Shown: piece after piece, positions 8,584 through 17,160 of the stretch
Position numbering within the stretch: position 1 is the first letter of the stretch
How the letters are laid out: each line of letters begins with the position of its first letter
Source of the DNA: Candidatus Petromonas tenebris
Lineage (GTDB): Bacteria; Bacillota; Clostridia; Peptostreptococcales; Caminicellaceae
Length of the DNA stretch: 64,000 nt
Direction of reading: 5' to 3'
Assembly (NCBI GenBank): GCA_014236755.1
Contig: JACCKY010000045.1
Location: forward strand, 1 to 64,000
Made by a program: the position numbers and the translations under genes
Notes under the pieces: model-generated
What the model was told of the DNA's origin: nothing
The model's input: only the letters and a program-made list of their open reading frames with translations
Databases searched by the model: none

Positions 8584-8985
8584 ATGAACCAAAAAGATAT
8601 TAGATGGAGACAGCGATTTGAAAATTTTAGTAAGGCCTATTGCCAGTTTAGTTCAGCTATTTCGGACTTTGATAAACTTAGCGTACTTGAAAAGGAAGGA
8701 CTTATACAGAGGTTTGAATATACCTTTGAACTTGCTTGGAAAACTCTGAAGGATTATTTAGAGTCACAAGAAGTTAAAGTAAACTTCCCTAGAGAAGTTA
8801 TAAAAGCAGCTTTTCACTATGGGCTAATAGAAGACGGAGATGTATGGATGGATATGCTGGAAAAAAGAAATCTTATGGCTCATACCTATAATGAAGAGCG
8901 CTTTAAATTAGCAGTAAAAAAGATTAAAGAGAGTTATTATAAAGCTATATCCCAAGTATATAATGATTTAGGAGATAAGATATGA
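8584..8985 (+). CDS. HEPN-type nucleotidyltransferase substrate-binding protein (HepT-like toxin)
   Basis: A 133-residue all-helical protein of the HI0074 / NTase-substrate-binding family, part of the HEPN superfamily. The motif R-x4-H-x-Y is complete (Arg95, His100, Tyr102 in R-N-L-M-A-H-T-Y). In HepT toxins this motif forms the RNase site. The partner MNT gene overlaps by four bases (ATGA), so the two are translationally coupled. In type VII toxin-antitoxin pairs MntA adenylylates a tyrosine near this motif to silence HepT. Function in this strain is inferred from family and context. Confidence 0.85.
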   Translation: MNQKDIRWRQRFENFSKAYCQFSSAISDFDKLSVLEKEGLIQRFEYTFELAWKTLKDYLESQEVKVNFPREVIKAAFHYGLIEDGDVWMDMLEKRNLMAHTYNEERFKLAVKKIKESYYKAISQVYNDLGDKI

Positions 8986-9338
8986 AATTTGGTATATCAA
9001 AAAAGAGCTTTGAATATATAATATATGCCTTGTCCAAATGGCCAACTATAGAGAAAGCAGCTGTTTTTGGAAGTCGTGCTATGGGGAATTATAAAAGAGG
9101 ATCAGATATTGACTTAGCTATTTATGGAGCTAATATAACATCCGAAACTGTAAATGAACTAAGTGTTATGCTAAATGAAGAGCTGCCAATACCATACTAT
9201 TTTGATATAGTTCACTATGATTCCTTAAAAAATGACTCATTAAAAATTCATATAGATACTTATGGTAAATTGTTTTATACAAATAGCGAGGATAGATCTA
9301 TTTGTTCTACAAAAGAAAAAAGCCCTATGGATAGATAG
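8982..9338 (+). CDS. Minimal nucleotidyltransferase (MntA-like antitoxin)
   Basis: A 118-residue MNT-fold protein. The catalytic signature G-S-x10-D-x-D is intact (Gly30, Ser31, Asp42, Asp44) and a third acidic residue is offered by Y-F-D-I-V-H-Y-D. It overlaps the HEPN gene by four bases. Its last residues (about S-T-K-E-K-S-P-M-D-R) are read from the REP-like repeat that follows, so the natural C-terminus may have been replaced by repeat sequence. The antitoxin role is inferred from the pair type. Confidence 0.85.
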   Translation: MKFGISKKSFEYIIYALSKWPTIEKAAVFGSRAMGNYKRGSDIDLAIYGANITSETVNELSVMLNEELPIPYYFDIVHYDSLKNDSLKIHIDTYGKLFYTNSEDRSICSTKEKSPMDR

Positions 9339-9380
9339 TTTAAAATTACGCCTATATCCATAGGGCTATAAATTTTTAAG
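9320..9380. repeat. REP-like hairpin repeat
   Basis: AGCCCTATGGATA (9321-9333) pairs with TATCCATAGGGCT (9355-9367). The block is nearly identical to that at 8101-8145. It could also act as a weak terminator for the HEPN-MNT pair. Confidence 0.75.
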
Positions 9381-9447
9381 CACTTTTAAAACAATAGAAG
9401 AGGAAACAGCTACTTTCTAATGTCTCGGTTATGAAATAATTATATTA

Positions 9448-9456
9448 TGCTATAAT
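9448..9456 (+). promoter_or_regulatory. Extended -10 promoter candidate for the nuclease gene
   Basis: TG-C-TATAAT (9448-9456) lies about 150 bases before the start codon. No convincing -35 box is seen. The leader between them holds no recognised element. Confidence 0.45.
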
Positions 9457-9605
9457 ATAAATAAAAAATAAAACTTTATCTGAGTTCAAAGCGGATTTTT
9501 ATAGGTTTCTACTATCAGGACCTAGTATAATAAGTGATTATCAATAAAAATGAATACAAATCATTGTAGTGAAGATAATTATTAAAAAAGTATAGAGGTG
9601 ATATA

Positions 9606-12107
9606 GTGAAGATAACATTTTGTGGAGGAGCTCAAGAGGTAGGTGCCAGTTGTTATCTTTTAAAGCTGGACGGAAAAAATATACTTCTGGATTGTGGAAT
9701 TAGAATGAAGGGTGGAAAGGATTCCTTGCCGGATTTTAGCCGCATACAGGAAGCCGGTGGAGTTGATGCCATAATCATAAGTCATGCCCATCTTGACCAT
9801 ACCGGATCCTTACCTGTAATAAGCAGAGAGTATCCGAATGCTCTTATATATATGACCCATGCCACCAAAGATCTTATTAAGGTTTTACTGTACGACAGTC
9901 TTAAAATCATGAACAACAACGAAGCTGAAATACCCATCTATGCAGAAAATCATGTTCAGGATATGCTAAAAAGGATAGTATGCTACTCACCACAATATAA
10001 TATTTATCCCTTCAATGATAAAAATATAAAGGTGACTTTTTATAATGCGGGCCATATAGCAGGGGCAGCATCTATATATATACAGGGTGAAGAAGGAGCT
10101 TTGTTCTATACAGGAGATATTTCAGGAGTAGATCAACAAACGGTAAACGGAGCCTCCCTCCCAAAGCTTAGACCGGATGTGGTCATAACGGAATCTACCT
10201 ATGGAGACAAGCTCCATTCCAATAGACAGATAGAAGAGGAAAGACTTATAGAAAAGGTAAAGGAGACTATATCTAATGGAGGAAAGATGCTGGTTCCTGC
10301 ATTTGCCTTAGGTAGAGCCCAAGAAATAATTCTTATATTAAAAAAAGCAATTAATAAAAAAACACTGCCTGAGTTTAAAATATATATCGATGGAATGGTA
10401 AAGGACATAAATAGAGCATATAAGCTAAACCCCAACTATCTAAAAAGAAATCTGGCTAAAAAGATATTTAAGGGAAATGAAATTTTTTATGACGATAATG
10501 TACTTCCCGTGACAGATACTGCCATGAGGGAAGAAATAGTATCTTCAAAGGATGGAGTATGTATCATATCAAGTTCCGGAATGCTCAAGGGCGGTCCAAG
10601 CTCATGGTATGCCGAAAAGCTTGCAGCCGATGAGAAAAACTTTATAGCCATAACCGGGTATCAGGACGAAGAAGCTCCAGGAAGGGAGATACTGGAACTT
10701 ATAGATTCTGAAGATGAAGATAGAAAGATAAACATTAATGGTAAAAGCATTCCACTTAAATGCAAAGTGGGAAAATTTGGACTATCTGCCCACGGTGATA
10801 AGGGTGAACTTTTAGGCATAATCCATAAAATATCTCCAAGAAAAATCTTTTTAGTCCATGGGGATAAGGAAATAATACAATCTCTTTCAAAGGAAATGAA
10901 CAGAGAAGTAAGGGCACGTATATATGTTCCTGCAAACGGTGAAGAATACCAAGTAAGCTTTAAAAATCCCAGAAAACAACTGAGCATAACAAAAGATATA
11001 AAGCCTCTAAATAAGGACCAGGAGCTTACGGAGGAAAACATTGAAACTCTATGGAAGCATATATACACTTCCACAGGTACAGATATAGGCTACTCAGCTG
11101 AAGATCTCATAACCATATGGACGGGGAATGAAGACTTTACGGAAGCTGATGTGAGAAAAATAACCGATACACTAAATTCATCGAGATACTTTGAACCAAA
11201 TAGCAGAAGGCTTTTTTTATACCATCCTGTAGCAGAGGAAGAACTTCAAGAAGATGATGGAGTTATGGAGATGAACGAAATGCTTACCTTCATCGATGAA
11301 ATCTTTCCACAAGAAGCGGGAATCTACAAAAAAGGTGCAAGATATGAAGAAAAGATTGCTATCCTATACTTCAATTTCCCACGAAAATCAAAGGAAAAAT
11401 ATAGCAACTTAATCAGAGAATTTGAAGAAAAATCGGGTTGGAAGGTAGAAATCAACGATGATTGTAATCAGGGAGCCGCAGAAGAACTGATATACAATCT
11501 AGTACCTAAGGATGCAAATATAAATAAATTATCCTATTATAGAGATAAGGGATATTTTTTAATAGACCTGGACAAGCCCATAAAAGATATGGATAAATTA
11601 CAAACAAAATTCGAAGAAATAACGGGACTAAAATTGATTGAGAGTCAAAGCAGCAGTAAAAAGATAGAGGAAATTTCGCTCAAAGAAGTTGATGGGTCAA
11701 ATATTATGGAACAAAACAAAGCTTTTAGCTTGATAGATGCAGTATTTAAGTTTGAAGATCATAAAGTATATAAAAAGAGCAGAAAAGAATCGGGTGGGAT
11801 ACCCTATATAGAACTGTCATTTATTACACCACAGATAGGTGAAAGATATAAAGAAACAATAAAGGGATTAGAGGATGAAACCGGCTGGAATATACTTGTA
11901 GGACAGAATCCCAATCAAAATGAAATAATAAAAATAACAAAAACTATATGTAGAGAAAAAGGCATCAACCTCAAGAAAAATCCAAGTATTCATATAAACG
12001 AAAAATTGGTAAAAATAAAGTCTTCAAATTCAATTGATGAAGATATCTTAAATAAAGCAAAGGAAGAATTTATGCAAATGGTGGGTTACCAATTGGAGAT
12101 AGAGTGA
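9606..12107 (+). CDS. Beta-CASP metallo-beta-lactamase-fold ribonuclease with long C-terminal extension
   Basis: Residues 1 to about 455 are a beta-CASP RNA nuclease: motif II H-A-H-L-D-H-T-G (His60, His62, Asp64, His65), a later G-H-I-A-G-A metal-ligand segment, Y-T-G-D-I-S-G, and beta-CASP motifs including I-S-S-S-G-M-L-K-G-G-P and L-S-A-H-G-D. GTG 9606 follows AGAGGTG. The remaining 370 or so residues are not part of the core. They hold two diverged repeats, each opening with a helix like T-F-I-D-E-I-F / S-L-I-D-A-V-F and containing E-x-x-S-G-W-K-V / E-x-x-T-G-W-N-I. The extension may bind nucleic acid; this is inference. It is monocistronic as far as I see. Confidence 0.85.
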   Translation: MKITFCGGAQEVGASCYLLKLDGKNILLDCGIRMKGGKDSLPDFSRIQEAGGVDAIIISHAHLDHTGSLPVISREYPNALIYMTHATKDLIKVLLYDSLKIMNNNEAEIPIYAENHVQDMLKRIVCYSPQYNIYPFNDKNIKVTFYNAGHIAGAASIYIQGEEGALFYTGDISGVDQQTVNGASLPKLRPDVVITESTYGDKLHSNRQIEEERLIEKVKETISNGGKMLVPAFALGRAQEIILILKKAINKKTLPEFKIYIDGMVKDINRAYKLNPNYLKRNLAKKIFKGNEIFYDDNVLPVTDTAMREEIVSSKDGVCIISSSGMLKGGPSSWYAEKLAADEKNFIAITGYQDEEAPGREILELIDSEDEDRKININGKSIPLKCKVGKFGLSAHGDKGELLGIIHKISPRKIFLVHGDKEIIQSLSKEMNREVRARIYVPANGEEYQVSFKNPRKQLSITKDIKPLNKDQELTEENIETLWKHIYTSTGTDIGYSAEDLITIWTGNEDFTEADVRKITDTLNSSRYFEPNSRRLFLYHPVAEEELQEDDGVMEMNEMLTFIDEIFPQEAGIYKKGARYEEKIAILYFNFPRKSKEKYSNLIREFEEKSGWKVEINDDCNQGAAEELIYNLVPKDANINKLSYYRDKGYFLIDLDKPIKDMDKLQTKFEEITGLKLIESQSSSKKIEEISLKEVDGSNIMEQNKAFSLIDAVFKFEDHKVYKKSRKESGGIPYIELSFITPQIGERYKETIKGLEDETGWNILVGQNPNQNEIIKITKTICREKGINLKKNPSIHINEKLVKIKSSNSIDEDILNKAKEEFMQMVGYQLEIE

Positions 12108-12147
12108 GGATAAAACCTTAAATTTATATTACATTTATACCAGTTTA

Positions 12148-12201
12148 TTGACATGAAAAAAAGGGTAATATAGAATTAAAGTATAACTGACCAGCCAGTC
12201 A
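12148..12201 (+). promoter_or_regulatory. Promoter and operator of the decayed TolC-like copy
   Basis: TTGACA (12148-12153), 17 bases, TAGAAT (12171-12176), then palindrome TGACCAGCCAGTCA (12188-12201). Spacing and sequence parallel 779-831, showing that promoter, operator and gene were duplicated together. Confidence 0.7.
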
Positions 12202-12225
12202 ATAAAGGAGAAAGGATGACCACAA

Positions 12226-13345
12226 GTGAAAAGAAGTATAAAGATATCATTTTTAGTAGGGATCATGTGTATATCTCTTATCAGCTTTACTGCAGCAGAG
12301 ACAAATATAGTTGACAGCATGGATTTTCAGGGAGAAGAGAAGAGTCTTACACTTGAGGAAGCCATAGAGGTTATGCTTAAGGATAATTGACTTAGAGCAG
12401 GCTAAGATAACCTATGATGATCTTAGAGGCGATGTAAGAGATTCAAAAAAGTTAATTAATGATGAAGACTCACTCCAGGGACTACAGGCAATAAAGTTCC
12501 TGAACTAATAGCAAACTTCACACTATCAAATGCCCAAAGAAACTATGACGCAACGGTAGAAAGTCTAAAGGCAAATATTGAAGAAGCTTACTTTGGATTG
12601 CTTCAGGCTCAGGACTTAGCAGAAATAAAAAGATTTATACGACAAAACAAAGAAAAAATTTGATTTAGGATTAGTAGCTAAACAGGAAGTTTTAAACAGC
12701 GAATTAAGCTATATAAAAGCTCAAAATGAATACAAAAGTTCACTTGATACAGTGAAAAAAGCTAAAATGGCCCTAAATACGCAACTGGGTTATGACGTGA
12801 TGACAAACATCAAACTTCAGGATGAACTTACTTATAAGGAATTTGAAGTCCCAAGCATAGCAGAAGCTGTTTCAAAGGCTCTAGAAAACAGAAATGAAAT
12901 AAAAGCAGCAGAGTTTAACTATCAGGTTGCACAAATCAATATGGATATTATAGCAAAGCAGTACCCTGAAATCACATACATGTACAGAGAACAAAAAGTA
13001 GAGCTTGAAAAAGCAGAGAAAGATTTACAAACAGCTAGAAAGAATATAGAAATGGAAGTAAGAAGTAACTACTTAGATGTACTAGAGAAGCAGGAAGAAA
13101 TAGAAGCAGGCAAAAAATCCGTAGAGCTTGCCAAGGAGGCTTTAAGATTAAATCAACTGTCCTATGACGTAGGAATGGCAGTGCTTACGGATGTGCAAAA
13201 AGCACAAACTACTCTCAAGCAGGCACAATTGGGTCTATCCAAGGCGATACTAGATTATAATCTGGCCGTATTAAAGTTTGAAGACTCCATAGGTGTTGGC
13301 ATCACAGGGAAGCTATTAATTAGAAGGAATAAAAGAACGGTATGA
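12226..13345 (+). pseudogene. Decayed TolC-family paralog
   Basis: GTG 12226 begins a signal peptide and the family start (V-D-S-M-D-F-Q-G, then L-T-L-E-E-A-I-E-V-M-L-K-D-N), which stops at 12390 where the intact paralog continues with P-T-I-K-Q. Homology then jumps to L-E-Q-A-K in another frame (from about 12392). It shifts again near V-P-E-L-I-A-N (about 12494) and again near L-Y-D-K-T-K-K-K-F-D (about 12636). The last frame is open for 197 residues (12752-13345) and closely matches the C-terminal half of 854-2005. At least three frame breaks make it non-functional, unless the 3' part is expressed alone. Confidence 0.85.
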
Positions 13346-13362
13346 TGAGACCGTTCTTTTTT
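13331..13362 (+). terminator. Rho-independent terminator
   Basis: AAAGAACGGT / ACCGTTCTTT stem with an 8-base loop and T tail, overlapping the end of the decayed TolC-like frame. Confidence 0.85.
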
Positions 13363-13407
13363 ATGAAACAATGGAAACAACGGGAATACACCTTTTGTTT
13401 CATAAAT

Positions 13408-13519
13408 TGGCAGGATACAGGTAACAGGAAAGATCCTAAAGAATGACTTGGGTTTGCCAAGAGCTAAGGACTAATGGCTAAAAGCCAACAAATGCGTTGT
13501 CAGACACCTTTGTTTTTTT
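13408..13519. repeat. Heptamer-type intergenic repeat with CGTT/GACA hairpin
   Basis: Contains the block AAGATCCTAAAGAATGACTTG, then GCCAAGA-GCTAAGG-ACTAATG-GCTAAAA units with a 7-base period. It ends in a hairpin-like AACAAATGCG...CCTTTGTT with a T tract. Confidence 0.75.
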
Positions 13520-13565
13520 ACTAAATTTAAAGGAATTTGGAGTTTTAAATAGAATATATTAATAT

Positions 13566-13750
13566 GAATTTAACTTGTTGTGCTAATTCCTTATAGATAT
13601 CCTTCAATAATCCTCTTCAGGCTCCGTAGAAGAGCTATTTTAATAGAAAAAATTTAGAGGTAAAAACAGCTTTTCAAAGTCGCTTCAGAGGAAACATTGA
13701 AGGATATTTAAAGCTATACTGCTAGAGTAACTAGCACAAGAGGTGAATTT
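13566..13750. mobile_element. MITE-like palindromic element, full copy
   Basis: About 185 bp. The ends are inverted (GAATTTAACTTGTTGTGCTA against the complement of TAGCACAAGAGGTGAATTT). Internally AGATATCCTTCAATAATCCTC pairs with the complement of GAGGAAACATTGAAGGATAT, so the whole unit folds as one long imperfect hairpin. There is no coding capacity. An inverted full copy lies at 32509-32694 and a half copy at 27423-27499. It sits just upstream of the SLH gene. Confidence 0.8.
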
Positions 13751-13774
13751 AACAAATTAGGGGGTATAAAACAA

Positions 13775-15656
13775 ATGAAAAAGCTCAACAAAAAACTTGT
13801 TGCAGTTTCCACCATAATAATAGTACTAGTTATGAACATCAGTTTTTGCACTTCAAAGCTTTACCGATGTACCTGAGGACTTCTGGGCAAAGGAATACAT
13901 AGAAAAAATGGCAGAAAAAAATATCATAACAGGCTATGGCGATGCTACATTTAGGCCTTCAAAAAATGTATCAAAGCTAGGTGCAGTAGTTATGATATTT
14001 AGAACTATAAAAGCAGCTGATAAATTAGGGAATGTAGACCTTGAAGACTTAGTAGAAGAATATGATTCAGTATTAGAAGCAAATAACGTACCAAGCTGGG
14101 CACAGGAAGCAATAGCTTTTGCATTGGAAAAGGATATCATATCTGAGGATGAACTGGAAGGCTTTATAGACGGCAATACATTTACTGATGCGAAGAGAAT
14201 AGAAGTAGCAAGATATTTAGGAAAGGCACTTAACTTGTATTTAAAGGAAGATATTAATAAGAAGATATTTACCTTTAGTTTTAAAGATATAGAGTTTATC
14301 GGTTCAAAAGATATGCCTTATCTGGATCTCTTGATAGACCGTAATATAATAAATGGGGCAGGAGATACAAACGGCAACTTCAATCCAAACAAACCCATAA
14401 TAAGGGCATCAGTAGCTAAAATGCTTTCAGTAAGCTATGACATTTTAGAAGATTTAGAAGTTGGGCAGGTAGAAGAACAAGTATTACCTGAAGAAGAGCA
14501 GCTGACAGTCAAGGAAGTCATAATCACTGATGTATTTGAAGATAGCGAAACACTAATATTCAAGGATGAAAATGACAAAAGAGATATTGCAGGCATAGGG
14601 GATGCTGAAATAATAATAAATGACAAAGAAGCTGATATAGACGACCTTGAAAAGGATAAAACTGCAAAGCTTTACTATGATGAAGACGGGAAGATAGTAA
14701 AGATTGAGGTAGACAGCAACATTACTTCCTTTGAGGGAAAAATAAAAAGCATAATAAATATGGGCGGCTACTACTTAATAACTGTAGAAAATGATGAAGA
14801 TGATAATAGAGAAACTTTCAAAATAAATGATGATACAGTAATAAAGCTAAACGATGATGAAGCTGAACTAGAGGATCTTGAAGATGGAGATATTGTCACT
14901 ATGGAAATAGAAGAAGGAGTAGCTACAGAAATTACTGCCCAATCAAAGACCAGAATCTATAAGGGTATACTGGAAAGTAGTGGTGTAATATTCGACAGAT
15001 ATCCTAAAATAATAGTGAAAACCGATAGCGATAAAATATATGAGCTTAGAGTAGATGAAGATGCGGATGTTAAAAGGAATGGAAAAACAAAGTCCCTAAT
15101 GGCTTTGGTTAAGGGAGATATAGTGATTGTAACTACTGAATATGATAAAGTAGAAAAAATAGTTGCTACAACCCTTGAAAATGAGGATGAAGGGATAATA
15201 TCAGAGATAATAATATCAAGGGAGCCTAAAATAACTATAATAAATAACGACGATGAAACTAGAACTTATAATGTCTCACCAAATGCGGATATAGAAATAG
15301 ACGATAAAGATGCTGAGATCTACGATCTGCGACTGGACTATAGAGTGAACCTAGAGATTGAAAGCAATACTGTAAAGAAAATAGAAGCGGAAAAGGTTGA
15401 GCTTAGTAACACGGTTACTGGTATTATCGTAGAGGTCTTCGATGACTTTGATGCCATAACAGTTAGAATAAATGACGGAAACGGAACCAAAGAAATATCG
15501 GTTTCAGCAGACGATGCGTCAATATATGCTGAAAATGATAGTAGAGCGAAGTTTAGAGATCTTGATGAGGATGATGAGGTGATAATCTATGGTAAGAAGA
15601 GCTCCGGTATATTTGACTTTATAGCAAACAAAATATTTATATTAAAAGATAATTAA
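13775..15656 (+). pseudogene. SLH-domain surface protein with frameshift in the signal peptide region
   Basis: ATG 13775 (RBS GGGGG) starts a signal peptide that would read M-N-I-S-F-A-L-Q-S-F-T-D-V-P, but the T tract at 13843-13847 has one T too many, so the first frame stops at 13874. Downstream the frame is open for 600 residues. Two or three SLH motifs (F-T-D-V-P-E-D-F-W-A-K-E-Y-I-E; G-x-x-N-G-N-F-N-P-N-K-P-I-I-R-A) cover residues up to about 200, followed by five or six acidic beta-rich repeats of about 65 residues (I-T-V-E-N-D-E-D... L-E-D-L-E-D-G-D). SLH domains anchor proteins to pyruvylated wall polymers. The shift may be real, phase-variable or a sequencing error. Confidence 0.75.
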
Positions 15657-15675
15657 AAACTTGGGGGTATGAATT

Positions 15676-16059
15676 ATGGAAAAGGCAATGATAAGAATGA
15701 GAATGAGCATGCACGATGCTCATTATGGAGGCAATTTGGTAGACGGAGCAAAAATGCTTCAACTCTTTGGAGACGTTGCTACTGAGCTATTGATCAGAAA
15801 CGATGGCGACGAAGGACTCTTTGCCGGTTATGAAAGTGTAGAATTTACTGCACCTGTATATGCAGGAGATTACATTGAAGCAGTAGGAGAAATCATCAAG
15901 GTAGGAAATAGTTCGAGGAAAATGAAATTCGAAGCAAGAAAAGTTATAGTGCCAAGACCTGATATCAGTGATTCAGCCTGTGACGTGCTGGATGAACCAG
16001 TAGTGGTATGCAGAGCCGTAGGTACGTGCGTAGTTCCTAAAGATAAGCAGAGAAAATAA
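15676..16059 (+). CDS. kal: 3-aminobutyryl-CoA ammonia lyase (hotdog fold)
   Basis: A 127-residue hotdog-fold enzyme of the Kal family, which removes ammonia from L-3-aminobutyryl-CoA to give crotonyl-CoA in lysine fermentation. Recognisable segments are [14 protein letters not shown] near residue 15, the [19 protein letters not shown] strand pair, and a C-terminal [11 protein letters not shown] strand. The length is normal. ATG 15676 follows GGGGG. kce lies 190 bases downstream beyond a repeat. The other lysine genes (kamA, kamDE, kdd) are not in the window. Confidence 0.9.
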   Translation: MEKAMIRMRMSMHDAHYGGNLVDGAKMLQLFGDVATELLIRNDGDEGLFAGYESVEFTAPVYAGDYIEAVGEIIKVGNSSRKMKFEARKVIVPRPDISDSACDVLDEPVVVCRAVGTCVVPKDKQRK

Positions 16060-16097
16060 GGTATAGCTACTTAGAATCAAATGTGTCGATCTTTTAC

Positions 16098-16212
16098 AGA
16101 CCCTAAAGAACGACTAGGATTTGCCAAGAGCCAAGAGCTAAGAACTAAGAGCTAATCAGGGCTACCAACTACTAACTACAAACTAACAAAAGCGTCGTCA
16201 GACGCTTTTGTT
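16098..16212. repeat. Heptamer repeat array ending in CGTC/GACG hairpin
   Basis: GCCAAGA-GCCAAGA-GCTAAGA-ACTAAGA-GCTAATC, then AACTACT-AACTACA-AACTAAC, then hairpin AAAGCGTCGTCAGACGCTTT. The array lies between kal and kce, 25 bases before the kce ribosome binding site. Confidence 0.85.
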
Positions 16213-16251
16213 CAATAGGTTAGAACTTAGATTTACGAGAGGATGTTAAAA

Positions 16252-17064
16252 GTGGAAAAACTAATAATAACTGCAGCCTTAACAGGTGCCGAAGTTACTA
16301 AGGAGCAGCAGCCTGCTTTGCCGGTTACACCTGAGGAGATAGCAGAGGCAGCCTACCAGTGCTATAAGGCGGGAGCCTCCATTGTGCATGTACATGCGAG
16401 GGATGAAAAAGGAAATCCTACTCAGTCCTACGATGTATACAAAGAAATAAAGGAAAAAATCGAGGCAAAGTGTAATATAATAGTACAGCCCTCAACTGGT
16501 GGAGCTACATGGCATACACCGGAGGAAAGACTTCAGCCCGTTGAGCTGGGACCAGAGATGGCAACCCTTAGCTGCGGAACCTGCAACTTCGGACCCGATG
16601 TCTTTATGAACTCAGAAGAATACATTGAAAAGTTTGCCGAAAAGATGAAGGAAAAGGGAGTCAAGCCTGAAATAGAAGTATTTGAAAGAGGCATGATCAA
16701 TAACGCTTTGAGGCTTGTAAAAAAAGGACTTATCGAGCCACCCCTTCACTTTGACTTTGTATTGGGAGTACCGGGAGCCTGTCCGGGAACTCCTGAAGAC
16801 CTGATGTATATGATAAAAAGTATACCTGAAGGCTCAACTTGGACCGTAGCAGGCATAGGAAGATCAGAGCTTCCCTTAGCCGTGATGGCTATAGTCTTGG
16901 GAGGACATGTAAGGGTAGGATTTGAAGACAATATATACTATGCAAAGGGGGTACTAGCTGAGTCGAATGCCCAGCTGGTAGAAAGAATAGCAAGGATAGC
17001 AAGAGAAGTGGGAAGAGAAGTAGCATCTCCTGATGAAGCAAGAGAAATACTAAGTATAAAGTAA
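16252..17064 (+). CDS. kce: 3-keto-5-aminohexanoate cleavage enzyme
   Basis: BKACE/DUF849 family. Kce converts 3-keto-5-aminohexanoate plus acetyl-CoA to acetoacetate and 3-aminobutyryl-CoA, the substrate of Kal just upstream. The family signature I-I-T-A-A-L-T-G-A-E opens the protein, the zinc-binding H-V-H-A-R-D is at His46/His48, and P-S-T-G-G and G-V-P-G-A follow. The barrel is complete (about 270 residues). I prefer GTG 16252 to ATG 16243 because AGAGGA (16237-16242) touches 16243 but is spaced correctly for 16252, and the family usually begins M-E-K-L-I-I-T. Paralogs in this family act on other beta-keto acids, but the kal neighbour supports lysine fermentation. Confidence 0.9.
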   Translation: MEKLIITAALTGAEVTKEQQPALPVTPEEIAEAAYQCYKAGASIVHVHARDEKGNPTQSYDVYKEIKEKIEAKCNIIVQPSTGGATWHTPEERLQPVELGPEMATLSCGTCNFGPDVFMNSEEYIEKFAEKMKEKGVKPEIEVFERGMINNALRLVKKGLIEPPLHFDFVLGVPGACPGTPEDLMYMIKSIPEGSTWTVAGIGRSELPLAVMAIVLGGHVRVGFEDNIYYAKGVLAESNAQLVERIARIAREVGREVASPDEAREILSIK

Positions 17065-17069
17065 TAGAT

Positions 17070-17101
17070 AACAAAGTGCCGTAGGTACTTTGTTTTTTTT
17101 T
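17070..17101 (+). terminator. Terminator after kce
   Basis: AACAAAGTGCC / GGTACTTTGTT stem followed by nine T. The stem resembles the CGTC/GACG hairpins of the intergenic arrays. Confidence 0.8.
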
Positions 17102-17160
17102 GGAAGGATTTTAGCTTCTTATGGAGAATAAATATATATATATCGAAGGAGGTGCTAAAA

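Noticed and set aside
12752..13345. Independent 197-residue gene
   Set aside because: It is the C-terminal half of a TolC-like pseudogene whose other parts lie in other frames upstream.
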